Shown: piece by piece, positions 35,208-43,708 of the stretch
How the letters are laid out: every line of letters starts with the position of its first letter
Position numbering within the stretch: position 1 is the first letter of the stretch
Assembly (NCBI GenBank): GCA_018401435.1
Contig: JAGYJW010000002.1
Coordinates: forward strand, 62,001 to 126,000
Source: Deltaproteobacteria bacterium
GTDB lineage: Bacteria; Myxococcota_A; UBA796; UBA2385
DNA: 64,000 bases
Reading direction: 5' to 3'
Made by a program: the position numbers and the translations under genes
The notes under the pieces: generated by a model
Told to the model about the DNA's origin: nothing
What the model saw: the letters and a program-made list of their open reading frames with translations, nothing else
Database searches by the model: none

Positions 35208-36480
35208 GCAACGTCAACCCACCCCGGAGGCGTGCGCTGTGTATCTGCGGTAGCCGGTCTGATCGCTCTGATCGAGGTGTTCCGCCCAGCTTTTACCCGT
35301 CCGTCCTTCGAGAAGTGCCGGCAGCTGTGGCTTGGCTGGCTCCTGACCCAGGGGCGGCGGACGGTCACGGGCGCCATCGTGGCTTCGGGCCAGGGTGGGC
35401 GAGGGCACCATGCGGCGTGGCACCGCTTCTTCTCGACGGCGCGGTGTCTGCCGATGAACTCGGTCGACTCGTGCTGCAGCAGATCCTGCGCACTTCGTAG
35501 CGGGAGGGCGGTTTTCGGTGGTCGTCTCTCTCGACGATGGCCGTTGGCGTTGAAGAAAGGGCCGCGGGTGTGGGGCATCGGTAACCACATCGACGCGGTG
35601 CGTTCGTCCCGCGGCACCAAGGTGTTCTGCTTCGGCCACGTCTGGGTGGTCCTGTGCGTGGTCGTGTAGCCTTCTGTTCAGCACCGGCCGTGGCACTCCC
35701 GGTGCTCTTCCGGCTGTACCGGAGCAAGAAGACGGCCAGCCGACGGCGTGGCCCGGCCTCAGAAGACCGAACTGGCCCGCGAGCGGTTCAACTTGTCGCC
35801 TCCTGGGTCGGAGCGCGACGGATCAGGGTGCTCGGCGACAGCGCCTACTGCTGTAGGCCGAAGTCGGGCAGAACCCGCCCCGTACTGGTGCTGGTCGGCA
35901 AAGGGCGGCACGACGCAGCCCTTACGACGCTGCCGGATCCGGCGCCTGCGACGGCCGAGGTCGCCCCCGTCCCTCGGGGCCGCGCCTCCCCACGCCCGCC
36001 CAGATGGTTTCAGGACGAGGGCATCCTGTGGAGGCCTGCGATTTGTCCGCACTTGGCCGCGACCAAATCGTCGAGTACAAGACGGTCCGTTGCGCAATGG
36101 TACCGCGTCTGCCACGCCTTGCCGTCTGGGTGGTCATTGTCCGCGTGACGACGGGCGAAATCGCCTCGTCGAGTCTATCTCCAGCGACGCCACCATGAGC
36201 CCTGAGGAGATCCCGGCCTACGCTCGGTGGCCCATCGAGGTCACCTTCCGCGACCTCAAGCAGCACCCGGCTCGCCGACCCCGAACCGGAAGCGGGGCCG
36301 CCGTCGAGCGCACCGCCCTGCGGGCCTCCTCCATCACCGTCCTCTGGTACGACAGGGTTGGCCACGGGTCCGCCTTCGACTGGGTTCCCTGCTCCCTGGT
36401 ACCGCCAGCGCCGAAGCCCTCTTTCCAGGAGGTCCTCGCGACGGCCAGGCGAGCGGCAAAGCCGCATCGGCATTTGTTGA
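35208..36480 (+). pseudogene. DDE transposase relic (IS701/IS4-like)
   Basis: Fragments of one transposase line up in order on the plus strand: FRPAFTRPSFEKCRQLWLGW, RRTVTGAIVASG, HHAAWHRFFSTAR, then KKGPRVWGIGNHIDAVRSSR and CFGHVWVVL, then ALPVLFRLYRSKKT, VLGDSAYCC with a catalytic-type Asp, and finally ARWPIEVTFRDLKQH, the Glu region, and SFQEVLATARRAA. Frames change several times and stops intervene. The middle domain has decayed the most. I see no clear terminal inverted repeats. It separates the esterase from the thiolase operon. Confidence 0.7.
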
Positions 36481-36605
36481 TCCACCGTGCTGGTGCACTT
36501 CGGCAACAAATCCGAGGGTCCCCGCCTGCGGCTGACAGAGCACTCCCGCCCACGGCATCCTCGTCACGAGGCAGGGTGATGGAGAGTCGAAGACCTGAAA
36601 CACGG

Positions 36606-37863
36606 TCAGAGGGCCCGCTGGACCATGACCACGCCGGTGCGGTCGTCGCCGCCCAGGTTGCTGCTGAGGCCGATCCGGGGAGCCGGGCACCTGGCAGGCG
36701 CCGGCTCCGCCGCGGAGCTGCCGCCAAAGGTCGAGGGCCTGGCGCACGCCGGTGGCGCCGATGGGATGGCCCGCGCCCAGCAGGCCGCCGCTGGGGTTCA
36801 CCGCCACCTGCCCGTCGCGTTCAAAGGCGCCGGCGCGCATGGCGGAGGGGGCCTCTGCGTCTGTGCAAAAACCCAGGGCGGCATAGTGTTGGGCCTCGGT
36901 CACGCTGAAGCAGTCGTGAACCTCGGCCACATCCACGTCCGCGGGCGCGCCAACCCCGCATCGCCCAGGGCCTGTCGGGCCGCTGCAGCGACGTTGACCA
37001 GCCGGGTCGGATCCGTCTCTGCGCCCAGGGCCCGCACCGAGAAGCCATAGCTGAGCAGCTCGGTGCAGTCGTCGGGCCGCAGGCCCAGCCGGGCCAGGCC
37101 CGCCTCGGTGGCCAGGATCACCGCCGCTGCGCCATCGGTGAACTCCGTCGAGTCCGCGATGCGCATGTGGTCGTGCAGATCGGGGTCTTCGAGGAAGGTG
37201 CGGTTGTGGTCGGAGACCGTGTCCAGGGCGTCCAGGCTGGTATCGGTGTGGTGGTGCAAGGCGTCGGGGTTGTCCCGGGCATGGCGCCGGCTCTTCCACA
37301 CCACCCCCGCCAGGTCCCGCGACGTGCCCCCATAGGCCTCCTTCCAGGCCCGCGCCCGGCGCGCAAAGAGGTGGGGGAAGACGAATTCGCTGATGCCGCG
37401 CTGCTTCTCCCAGTGGGCGGCCAGGGCCATGTGATCGACGCCTTCGCCACCTTTCACGTTGGTCTCCACCTCGACCCCGGCCACCAGGGCCACGTCGCAG
37501 ACGGCCTGCAAGGCGTCCACGGCGGTGGCCAGGCAGACCGCCGCTGGCGCAGGCGGCCTCCATGCGGGCGATGGGCTTGCCCTCCAGGGCCGGGTGCGCC
37601 GCCGCCAGCATGGCGCCCATATGGCCCTGCCGCACGAAGCACTCGCCCAGGAAGTTGCTCAGCCAGGCGCGGTCGATGGCGGCGGGATCCACTCCGGTGG
37701 CCGACAGGGCGCCCAGGACGGCGGCCCGCAGGTGCTCCTCGGCGCTGGGGTTGCGGCCCAGCCCCTTGCGGGTGTCCCGAAAGGAGAGGAATTCCGGGCG
37801 CGCCCGCCCCAAGAAGGGCGTCTGGGCGCCGCCCACCACGAAGACACGGCGTTGGGGCTTCAT
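36606..37863 (-). CDS. Thiolase-family acetyltransferase (frameshifted)
   Basis: The N terminus (RRVFVVGGAQTPFLGRARPE), the Cys motif MEAACASGG near residue 102, an internal segment ADSTEFTDGAAAVILATEAG and the C-terminal pair AEVHDCFSVTEAQHYAALG and NPSGGLLGAGHPIGATGVRQ are those of thiolases of the acetyl-CoA acetyltransferase group. The end is recovered in a third frame as IGLSSNLGGDDRTGVVMV, closing at 36608. Three frame changes (about 37520, 36940 and 36680) are needed, and the resulting 419-residue length is normal. The ATG overlaps the stop of the carotenoid oxygenase gene, so the two are co-translated. It should condense or cleave an acyl-CoA; the substrate is unknown. Confidence 0.75.
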
Positions 37864-39280
37864 CGGGCCTCCGCGGGGTTGAGCAGCTCACCCGGCACCC
37901 AGGCCGTGTGGAATCCAAAGGGCACGCGCCGGGGCAGGTGGATATCGGCCAGCTTGTCCATGCTGCGGGCGTCCAGCACCCGCACCCGGCTGGCGCTGCC
38001 ATCGGTACTACGGTGATCCAGCCCAACTCGCCAAGCAACGCGACGAGGTCGAGGCGGCCGTCACCCGGCTCGCCGGCCACCCGGCCCTGGCCATATTCGT
38101 GCACCCGGGTGGGGCCACCGTCGGCGTCGTATCGGGTGAGGGCGTCGAATTGCAGCGTCGGGGCCCGGGCGATGCGGGGCACCCAACCGAAGCGGCTGCG
38201 ACGGCCCAGGAAGCGGTTGTTCATGCGGGGGAACTCCCCGGGAACATCGTCCACCTGCTCCGATGTCATCTTGCCCGTACCCAGGTTGAAGGTCCACTTC
38301 CACGGCATGGGTTGCAGGCGCAGAAAGGTGAGCCGGGGGATGTCGGGCTCGGTCTCGTGGGCGGTGGTGGGGATGGGGTCCTCGATTCGGCAGGCCGTCA
38401 CGACGATGACGGTGTGGCCCGCTGCATCGGTCTCCTCCCAGCAATTGATGGTGTGGTAGGCATAGCAGGAGGGGCCCTCGAACCACTGCACCTTGTCGCC
38501 GTGGCGGGGCACGATGCCAAAGCGGCTGGGCTGGTCCTTGTGAAAGGCGATGCGCCGCCGACCCCGAGCCAGGGCGCCGGCGTCCCAGGTCATGGGCAGG
38601 TCCAGAAAGACCGTGTGGTTCCGGGTGAGCCCGATGTCGTGCATGAAGGTGGGCTGGGGCAGGTCGATGTCCAGCCGGTGCACCAGCCGACCGGCCGAAT
38701 CCACGACGCCGTAGCGCAGCCAGGGCTGCTGCCGGAAGCCGAAGTCGATGAAGAGCAATTCGCCGGTGGCCGGGCAGACCTTGGCGTGGGCGGCCACCCC
38801 GCAATCCAGCTTTCCGCCGAAGTCCTCCGGACCCAGGGTCTTCAGGCTCACCGGGTCGAGGGCATAAGGCTGGCCGCCCAGGTACCACAGGGCCAGCAGC
38901 TTGCCGTTGTGAAAGACCAGGTCGGTATTGGCGGTGTCGGGCTCGGGCTCGGGATCCGCGGGGTCAAAGGGCATCAGGATGCCGCCCTTGCGCGCCTGGC
39001 CGGCGGCCTCGTCGGCCTGCAGCTTGGCCGTCTTCACATAGCGGTTGCGGTAGCTGGCCTTGCCGCCTTCGATGTGCACCGCGTGCACCATGCCGTCGCC
39101 GTCAAACCAGTGGCTGTGGCCGATGGGCGCAAAGCGCGGGTTGGGTGCGTCCTGGCAGAAGATGCCGGACAGGGCGTCGGGAAGCTCTCCCTCCACCACC
39201 AGATCGAGGTCGGTGCGCTCGTCCTGCACGGGGGCGTAGGGGCCGTGGGCATAGCTGGCGCGGTTGGTGAAGGCGGACAT
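37860..39280 (-). CDS. Carotenoid cleavage oxygenase family protein (one frameshift)
   Basis: The protein matches carotenoid/stilbene oxygenases: LSGIFCQDAPNPRF, HSHWFDGDGMVHAVHI, GVAAHAKVCPATGELLFIDF, PQPTFMHDIGLTRNHTVF, CYAYHTINCWEE and the C-terminal GFHTAWVPGELLNP. Four His residues in the AAHAK, MHDI, YHTI and GFHT segments would hold the catalytic Fe(II). It should split a double bond of a carotenoid or related compound to give an aldehyde. The last 48 residues are in another frame after about 38010, and the family's fourth His lies in that part, which argues for a sequencing indel. The start at 39280 precedes a thiolase in the same operon. Confidence 0.85.
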
Positions 39281-39341
39281 GGTGGTGCTCCTGCGGTCGG
39301 GCAGGATCGCCTGACGGGGGCCCCAGGTCAACCGCCCAGGC

Positions 39342-39734
39342 TCAGCCCAGCCCGCGGCTGAGCGCAGACCAGACGATGCCGCCGCCCAGGACCATGGCGC
39401 CGATCCCAGCAAAGCTGAAGAGGGAGCCCATCAACCGCACGGGCAGGCCCTCGGCCACCGGGGCCTGTGCGCCCACCCGACCCGTCACCAGGCCCAGCAA
39501 GCCCGCGCTCACCCGCATGCGCCCGGTGAGCAGCATGGGGGAGCCCCGGCCGGGGCCCAGGGCGCCGCCGACAAAGAAGAGCAGGGCGCCCCCGAGCCCG
39601 AAGGTGGGGACCTGTGGCGCCAGCTTGACCAGCAGCAGGGTGGCCAGCAGGCAGAGGGCCGCCAGGCCCATGCAGGCGGTGCCGAGCTGGCGCAAGGTGT
39701 GGGCGATCGCTTCGGTGCGGCTGAGACCTGGCAT
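39342..39734 (-). CDS. Small membrane protein of unknown function
   Basis: A 130-residue protein with three or four hydrophobic helices (TACMGLAALCLLATLLLVKL, FGLGGALLFFVGGAL, LMGSLFSFAGIGAMVLGGG). A central Gly/Arg-rich loop contains LLTGRMRVSAGLLG. No family is recognised. It lies 61 bases upstream of the carotenoid oxygenase gene on the same strand and may lead that operon, and is divergent from the second thiolase, with only 40 bases between the starts. Confidence 0.6.
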   Translation of the reverse strand: MPGLSRTEAIAHTLRQLGTACMGLAALCLLATLLLVKLAPQVPTFGLGGALLFFVGGALGPGRGSPMLLTGRMRVSAGLLGLVTGRVGAQAPVAEGLPVRLMGSLFSFAGIGAMVLGGGIVWSALSRGLG

Positions 39735-39774
39735 GCCGCCGGTTATCCCGACAGCCCGCCCCCCGGAGCGCCCC

Positions 39775-41025
39775 ATGTCCCAGGCCCACGTCGTCGGAAC
39801 CGCCTCCACCCCCTTTCGCCGCTGGCCCGATCGCAGCTTTCGCGACCTGGCCGAAGCGGTGCTTCGCGGGGCCCTGTCCGACGCCGGCCTGGAGGACGGG
39901 AATGAAGTCGGGGCGCTCATCTTCGGCAATTGCGCCATGCATGTCTGGGGGCAGCCCAACATCCGGGGCACCGTGGCCTTGCGGCCCCTTATGGGCAGCC
40001 TGCTGCCCGCCGATCTGGCGGTGGTCAACGTCGAAGGCGCCTGCGCCACGGGGTCCATGGCCCTGCAGGCGGCCACCCAGGCGGTCCTGTCCGGGGCCGC
40101 CGATCTCGCCCTGGCCATGGGGGTCGAGAAGGTGCTGCACCCGGACCCGATGACCACCTACCAGCTCTTTCTGGGGGCGGCGGACCAGCTTCATCCCGAG
40201 GAGTGGGCCGCCTTCGCCGCCGCCGAGGGGGAGCGCACCGGCTTGGCCTTTGCGCCTCACCCCCACCGCCTGTGGTTTCTGGATGTGCACGCCTTGCAGG
40301 CCCGGGCCCATATGGCGCGCCATGGCAGCACGGTGGAGCAGCTCGCGGCCATCGCCGAAAAGAACCACGCCCACAGCGTACACAACCCGCTGGCCCAGTA
40401 CCGGGTGGCCATGGATCGGGCGAGCATCCTGGCCGACAAGCCCGTGGTGCACCCCTTCACCCGCAGCATGTGCGCCCCGCTGAGCGATGGCGCCGCCGCC
40501 GTTCTGGTGGCCAGCGAGGCCTGGCTGCGCCGCCAGCCCGCCGCCTTGCAAGACCGCAGCGTCGCGGTGCGGGCCTGCACCCTCACCGGCGGCACGATGC
40601 GGGCGCTGGATGCCCCCGCCGTGGTCTTTCCCGCCGCCCGGCGGGCCTTTGTCGAGGCCGGCATCACCGGCCAGGACATCGACCTGGCCGAGGTGCACGA
40701 CTCGACCGCCTACTGCGAGCTGGTGGCCACCGAGGCCCTGGGCCTCTGCGCGCCGGGGCAGGGCGGCGCGCTGGCCGAGAGCGGGGACACCTCGGCCGGG
40801 GGCCGCTGCCCGGTCAACCTGAGCGGCGGCCTGGAGAGCAAGGGCCACCCGCTGGCGGCCACCGGCCTGTCCATGGTGCACGAGCTGTGCTTGCAGCTTC
40901 GCGGAGAGGCGGCCGCGGGGCAGCACCCGGGTAGCCCCACTATCGCTGTCGCCCAGAATGCCGGCGGCATGACCGGTTTCGACGAGGCGCTCTGCGGCGT
41001 CACCGTGCTGGAGCGCCGCCGCTGA
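39775..41025 (+). CDS. SCP-x-type thiolase
   Basis: The 416-residue protein is an intact thiolase: VVGTASTPFRRWPDRSFRDL at the start, VNVEGACATGSMALQAA with the acyl-accepting Cys near residue 90, LSDGAAAVLVASEAW, DLAEVHDSTAYCELVATEAL and CPVNLSGGLESKGHPLAATG with the second catalytic His, ending in NAGGMTG. The layout is that of the SCP2/lipid-transfer-type thiolases acting on branched or steroid-like acyl-CoAs. It faces away from the small membrane protein gene and from the carotenoid oxygenase-thiolase operon on the other strand, so two different thiolases lie within 5 kb. Confidence 0.88.
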   Translation: MSQAHVVGTASTPFRRWPDRSFRDLAEAVLRGALSDAGLEDGNEVGALIFGNCAMHVWGQPNIRGTVALRPLMGSLLPADLAVVNVEGACATGSMALQAATQAVLSGAADLALAMGVEKVLHPDPMTTYQLFLGAADQLHPEEWAAFAAAEGERTGLAFAPHPHRLWFLDVHALQARAHMARHGSTVEQLAAIAEKNHAHSVHNPLAQYRVAMDRASILADKPVVHPFTRSMCAPLSDGAAAVLVASEAWLRRQPAALQDRSVAVRACTLTGGTMRALDAPAVVFPAARRAFVEAGITGQDIDLAEVHDSTAYCELVATEALGLCAPGQGGALAESGDTSAGGRCPVNLSGGLESKGHPLAATGLSMVHELCLQLRGEAAAGQHPGSPTIAVAQNAGGMTGFDEALCGVTVLERRR

Positions 41026-41084
41026 CCGCTCCCACAGGGATCCACCGCCCGCAGCGTCACCCTGCTTGACGGCGGAGCGCCTGA

Positions 41085-41103
41085 CTACTACAATATGTAG
41101 TAG
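41085..41103. promoter_or_regulatory. BlaI-type operator upstream of blaI
   Basis: A perfect inverted repeat, CTACTACA-ATA-TGTAGTAG, ends 8 bases before the ATG of the BlaI-family gene. It fits the known BlaI/MecI/CopY box (TACTACA...TGTAGTA), so the repressor most likely controls its own operon here. Confidence 0.85.
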
Positions 41104-41111
41104 AGGTATCC

Positions 41112-41477
41112 ATGGCCCGGTCCCCCGATCTCGAGCGCCGCGTCCTCGACCTGCTCTGGGGGGGCGGTGCCTGGTCCGTCCGAGCGGTGATGGACGGCGT
41201 GGACCCGACGCTGGCCTATACCACCTTCGCGACCGTGCTCGATCGCCTGCACGCCAAGGGAGAGGCGGACCGGGTGAAGGTGGAGGGGTCGTGGCGCTAC
41301 ACCGCGGCCCGAAGCCGCGAGCAGGCGCTGGCGGGCGAGGTGGGACGGGTGCTGGCCCGGGTGGAGGGCGCGCCCGACCGCCTGCTGGTGGCCTTCCTGG
41401 ACCAGGTGGAGGCCGCCGACCCCGACGCCATGGGCCGGCTGGAGGCGCTCATCGCCGCCCGACGGAAGGGCCGGTGA
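41112..41477 (+). CDS. blaI: BlaI/MecI-family transcriptional repressor
   Basis: The 121-residue protein is a winged-helix repressor with LERRVLDLLWGGGAWSVRAV, DPTLAYTTFATVLDRLHAKG as the recognition region, and a C-terminal dimer helix (LVAFLDQVEAADPDAMGRLE). Family members bind TACTACA-type palindromes and are inactivated by an M56 membrane protease, or, in CopY, by metals. Here the palindrome lies just upstream and an M56 gene overlaps the stop codon, so the pair is a classical sensor-repressor module. The genes downstream are metal efflux rather than a beta-lactamase. Confidence 0.9.
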   Translation: MARSPDLERRVLDLLWGGGAWSVRAVMDGVDPTLAYTTFATVLDRLHAKGEADRVKVEGSWRYTAARSREQALAGEVGRVLARVEGAPDRLLVAFLDQVEAADPDAMGRLEALIAARRKGR

Positions 41478-42418
41478 GCCCCGCCGCCCTCGCGCTGCCA
41501 ACGGTGGTCTTCGCCCTCTTTCTGGGCACGGCCTGGCTCGTGGCGGTGGCCCTGCTGCCGCTGTGGATCCGGCTGACCGACGCCTCCGTGCACCGCGCCC
41601 GGCACAGCCCCCTCGTGGTGGCCCTGCCCTGGCTGGTTGGCGCGACGGTCTCGCTGGCCGCCCTGCTGCCGGGGGATCCCCACCTCGGCCAGATGCTGGC
41701 CTGCCACTGCCTGCAGTCCATGCCGGCCTGGCTGCACCTCTGCCCCTCCCACCCCGAAAAAGCAGCCACCCTGGCGGTGCCGGCAGCGGCGGTGCTGCTG
41801 GTCCTGCTCCCCCACCGCCTGCGGGCCCTGGGCGCGCTGCTGCGCGAGCCCATCGGGCAGGGGGGCGGCGGACAACCCCGGGTGGTCGCCCTGAACCGGC
41901 CGGTGGCGCTGCTCCATGGCTGGCTGCGCCCCACCCTGGTGATCGACCGCGGCCTGTGGGACGCCTTGTCCCCGCCCGAACGCGCCGCGGTGCTGGCCCA
42001 CGAGCGAGGGCACCTGCAGCGGAGAGACCCCCTGCTGCGGGTGCTGCTCCAAGGCGCGCTGGTGCTCGCGCCCCGGCGCCTGGCCCGGCCGGTGCTGCGC
42101 GCCTGGCTGAACCACGCCGAGCAGCGCGCCGATTCTGCGGCGGCCCAGGCCGTGGGAGACAGCGGCCTGGTCGCCCAGGCCCTGCTGCGCTGCGCGCGCA
42201 TCGGCGCCCACGCACCCGAAGCGGCGGTCGCGTGGACCGGCGGCGACCTGGAGCGGCGGGTGCACGCCTTGTTGCGTCCCGGGGCAGCGCACCGGGCGGG
42301 AGGGCCCGATCTGGGGGTCGCCGAAGGCGCCGTGATCGCGAGCTGGGTCGTTGCGGCGGTCGCGGCGACCCCATGGATCCACCACCAGGTCGAGCACCTG
42401 CTCAACCTGCCCATCTAA
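41474..42418 (+). CDS. M56 (BlaR1/MecR1-like) membrane metalloprotease
   Basis: The 314-residue protein, from a GTG overlapping the blaI stop (GTGA), has N-terminal membrane helices (VVFALFLGTAWLVAVALLPL and further ones to about residue 125). The M56 protease domain has zinc motif VLAHERGHLQRRDPLL near residue 175 and a downstream NHAEQRADSAAA. A last helix (VIASWVVAAVAATPWI) follows. There is no C-terminal penicillin-binding sensor domain, so it cannot sense beta-lactams as BlaR1 does. It presumably cleaves or releases BlaI in response to another signal, plausibly a metal or envelope stress. Confidence 0.85.
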   Translation: MSPAALALPTVVFALFLGTAWLVAVALLPLWIRLTDASVHRARHSPLVVALPWLVGATVSLAALLPGDPHLGQMLACHCLQSMPAWLHLCPSHPEKAATLAVPAAAVLLVLLPHRLRALGALLREPIGQGGGGQPRVVALNRPVALLHGWLRPTLVIDRGLWDALSPPERAAVLAHERGHLQRRDPLLRVLLQGALVLAPRRLARPVLRAWLNHAEQRADSAAAQAVGDSGLVAQALLRCARIGAHAPEAAVAWTGGDLERRVHALLRPGAAHRAGGPDLGVAEGAVIASWVVAAVAATPWIHHQVEHLLNLPI

Positions 42419-42431
42419 GGAGCGCTGACCG

Positions 42432-43708
42432 ATGGTCTCGCGACGCCCGGACGGTCCTTCGTTTTGGTCTACTACATTTCGTAGCAGCGCGATCCTCACC
42501 TTTGGCTGTCTTGTGTTGTCGACCGCTGCCGGCGCCAGCTCCCCAAGCGACGAGGCCGCCCTGGTGAAAGAGGCGGTGGAAGGCGGCGTCCTGGCTGCCC
42601 GCATCGCCGCCGCGCAAGGCCGCGAACAGGCCGCGGGCGTGGCCGCACCTGCCCTGGGCAACCCCGTCCTGGAGGCCCGACACGAGCAGGCCAACGGCCC
42701 CGCCGGGGCCTCGACCGACCTGGTGGGTGGATCCATCGCCCTTGCATGGGGCGGCGTCGCAGAGGCCCAGGCGGCGACGCGCCGGGAGCAGGCGGCCCTG
42801 GCCTGGACCCGCAGCGAGGTCCTGGGCGGCATCTGCGCGGTGCGCCGCAGCGCCCTCGACCTGTGGCTGGCCCGGGAGCGGGTGCAGGCGCTCGCGGTCG
42901 CCCAGGCCCGGCTGGAGCGCATCCTGTCCCCCCTGGGCGAGCTGGCCAGGGCGGGCGAGGTCGCCCCTATGACCGGGACCGGCTCGCCCTCGCCGAGGCC
43001 GCCCACCGGCACAGCCTCGACGCCGCGAAGGCCGCGGCCCTGGATGCCGAAGCCCAGCTGGCGGCCTGGGTGGGCCGACCCGTGGCGGGCCCGGTCGCGC
43101 TGCTGGCCCTGCCCGACGCCGGAGCCCGCGCAGCAGCGGTGGAGGCGGCCGCCGCCTCCGATCCGGTCCTGCGAGCCCTCGCCCGCGAGCGCGAGGCGGC
43201 CGAGCGCGGCCTGGTGGCGGCACGGCGGGCCGCCCTGCCCGAGGTCCTGCTGTCCGGAGGCGCCCGCTGGGACGCCCTCCCCGACGGGAGCGCGCGCACC
43301 CCGGGCTACGAGCTGGGCGCCGGCCTGTCGCTGCCGGTCTTTGACCGGAACCAGGTCGCGGTGGGAGCCCGCCGGGCCGAGCTCGCGGCCCTCGACGCGA
43401 GGCAGGTCGAACGCGAGGCCAGCGTCCGGGCAGCCGCGGAGTCGGCCTGGCAGAGAGCGGCCTCCCTGGGCCCCATCGCGCCCCCTCTGGCCACCGAAGG
43501 CCTCTGGCAGGGGGCGGTGGACCGCTACACCGCCGGAGAGTCCAGCATCGACGCGCTGCTCGCGGCGACCGCCGATATCGAAGCCGCCGAGCTGGCAAGC
43601 CAGCAGGGAGCCGCCCTCCGCCGCTCCGCGAACCTGGACCTGTCCTGCACCATCGGCGTCTTCCCCGAACCTGCCATCCAGGCCATCCTGGAGGAGCACG
43701 CGCGATGA
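42432..43708 (+). CDS. TolC/CzcC-like outer-membrane efflux protein (one frameshift)
   Basis: Residues 1-35 give an export signal (SSAILTFGCLVLSTAAGASS), followed by coiled-coil helices of an outer-membrane factor: ALVKEAVEGGVLAARIAAAQ, ALGNPVLEARHEQANGPAG, WTRSEVLGGICAVRRSALDL. After a frame change near 42968 it continues with YDRDRLALAEAAHRHSLDAA, LEVLLSGGARWD-like barrel strands and GYELGAGLSLPVFDRNQVAV. It would provide the outer-membrane channel for the RND pump. The ATG at 42432 has AAGGAGCGCTGACC before it. A BlaI-like box lies inside the first 20 codons, so the true promoter and start may be slightly different. The stop overlaps the adaptor ATG. Confidence 0.83.
42469..42487. promoter_or_regulatory. 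Second BlaI-type operator, at the start of the efflux operon
   Basis: CTACTACA-TTT-CGTAGCAG repeats the left half-site of the blaI operator exactly, with two mismatches in the right half, and has the same three-base spacer. It lies at the junction of the M56 gene and the efflux genes. It overlaps the proposed first codons of the outer-membrane gene, so it could work as an internal operator, or the real start may be downstream. Confidence 0.65.

Noticed and set aside
41112..42418. Beta-lactam resistance locus (blaI-blaR)
   Set aside because: The M56 protein lacks the penicillin-binding sensor domain, no beta-lactamase follows, and the next genes are metal efflux.
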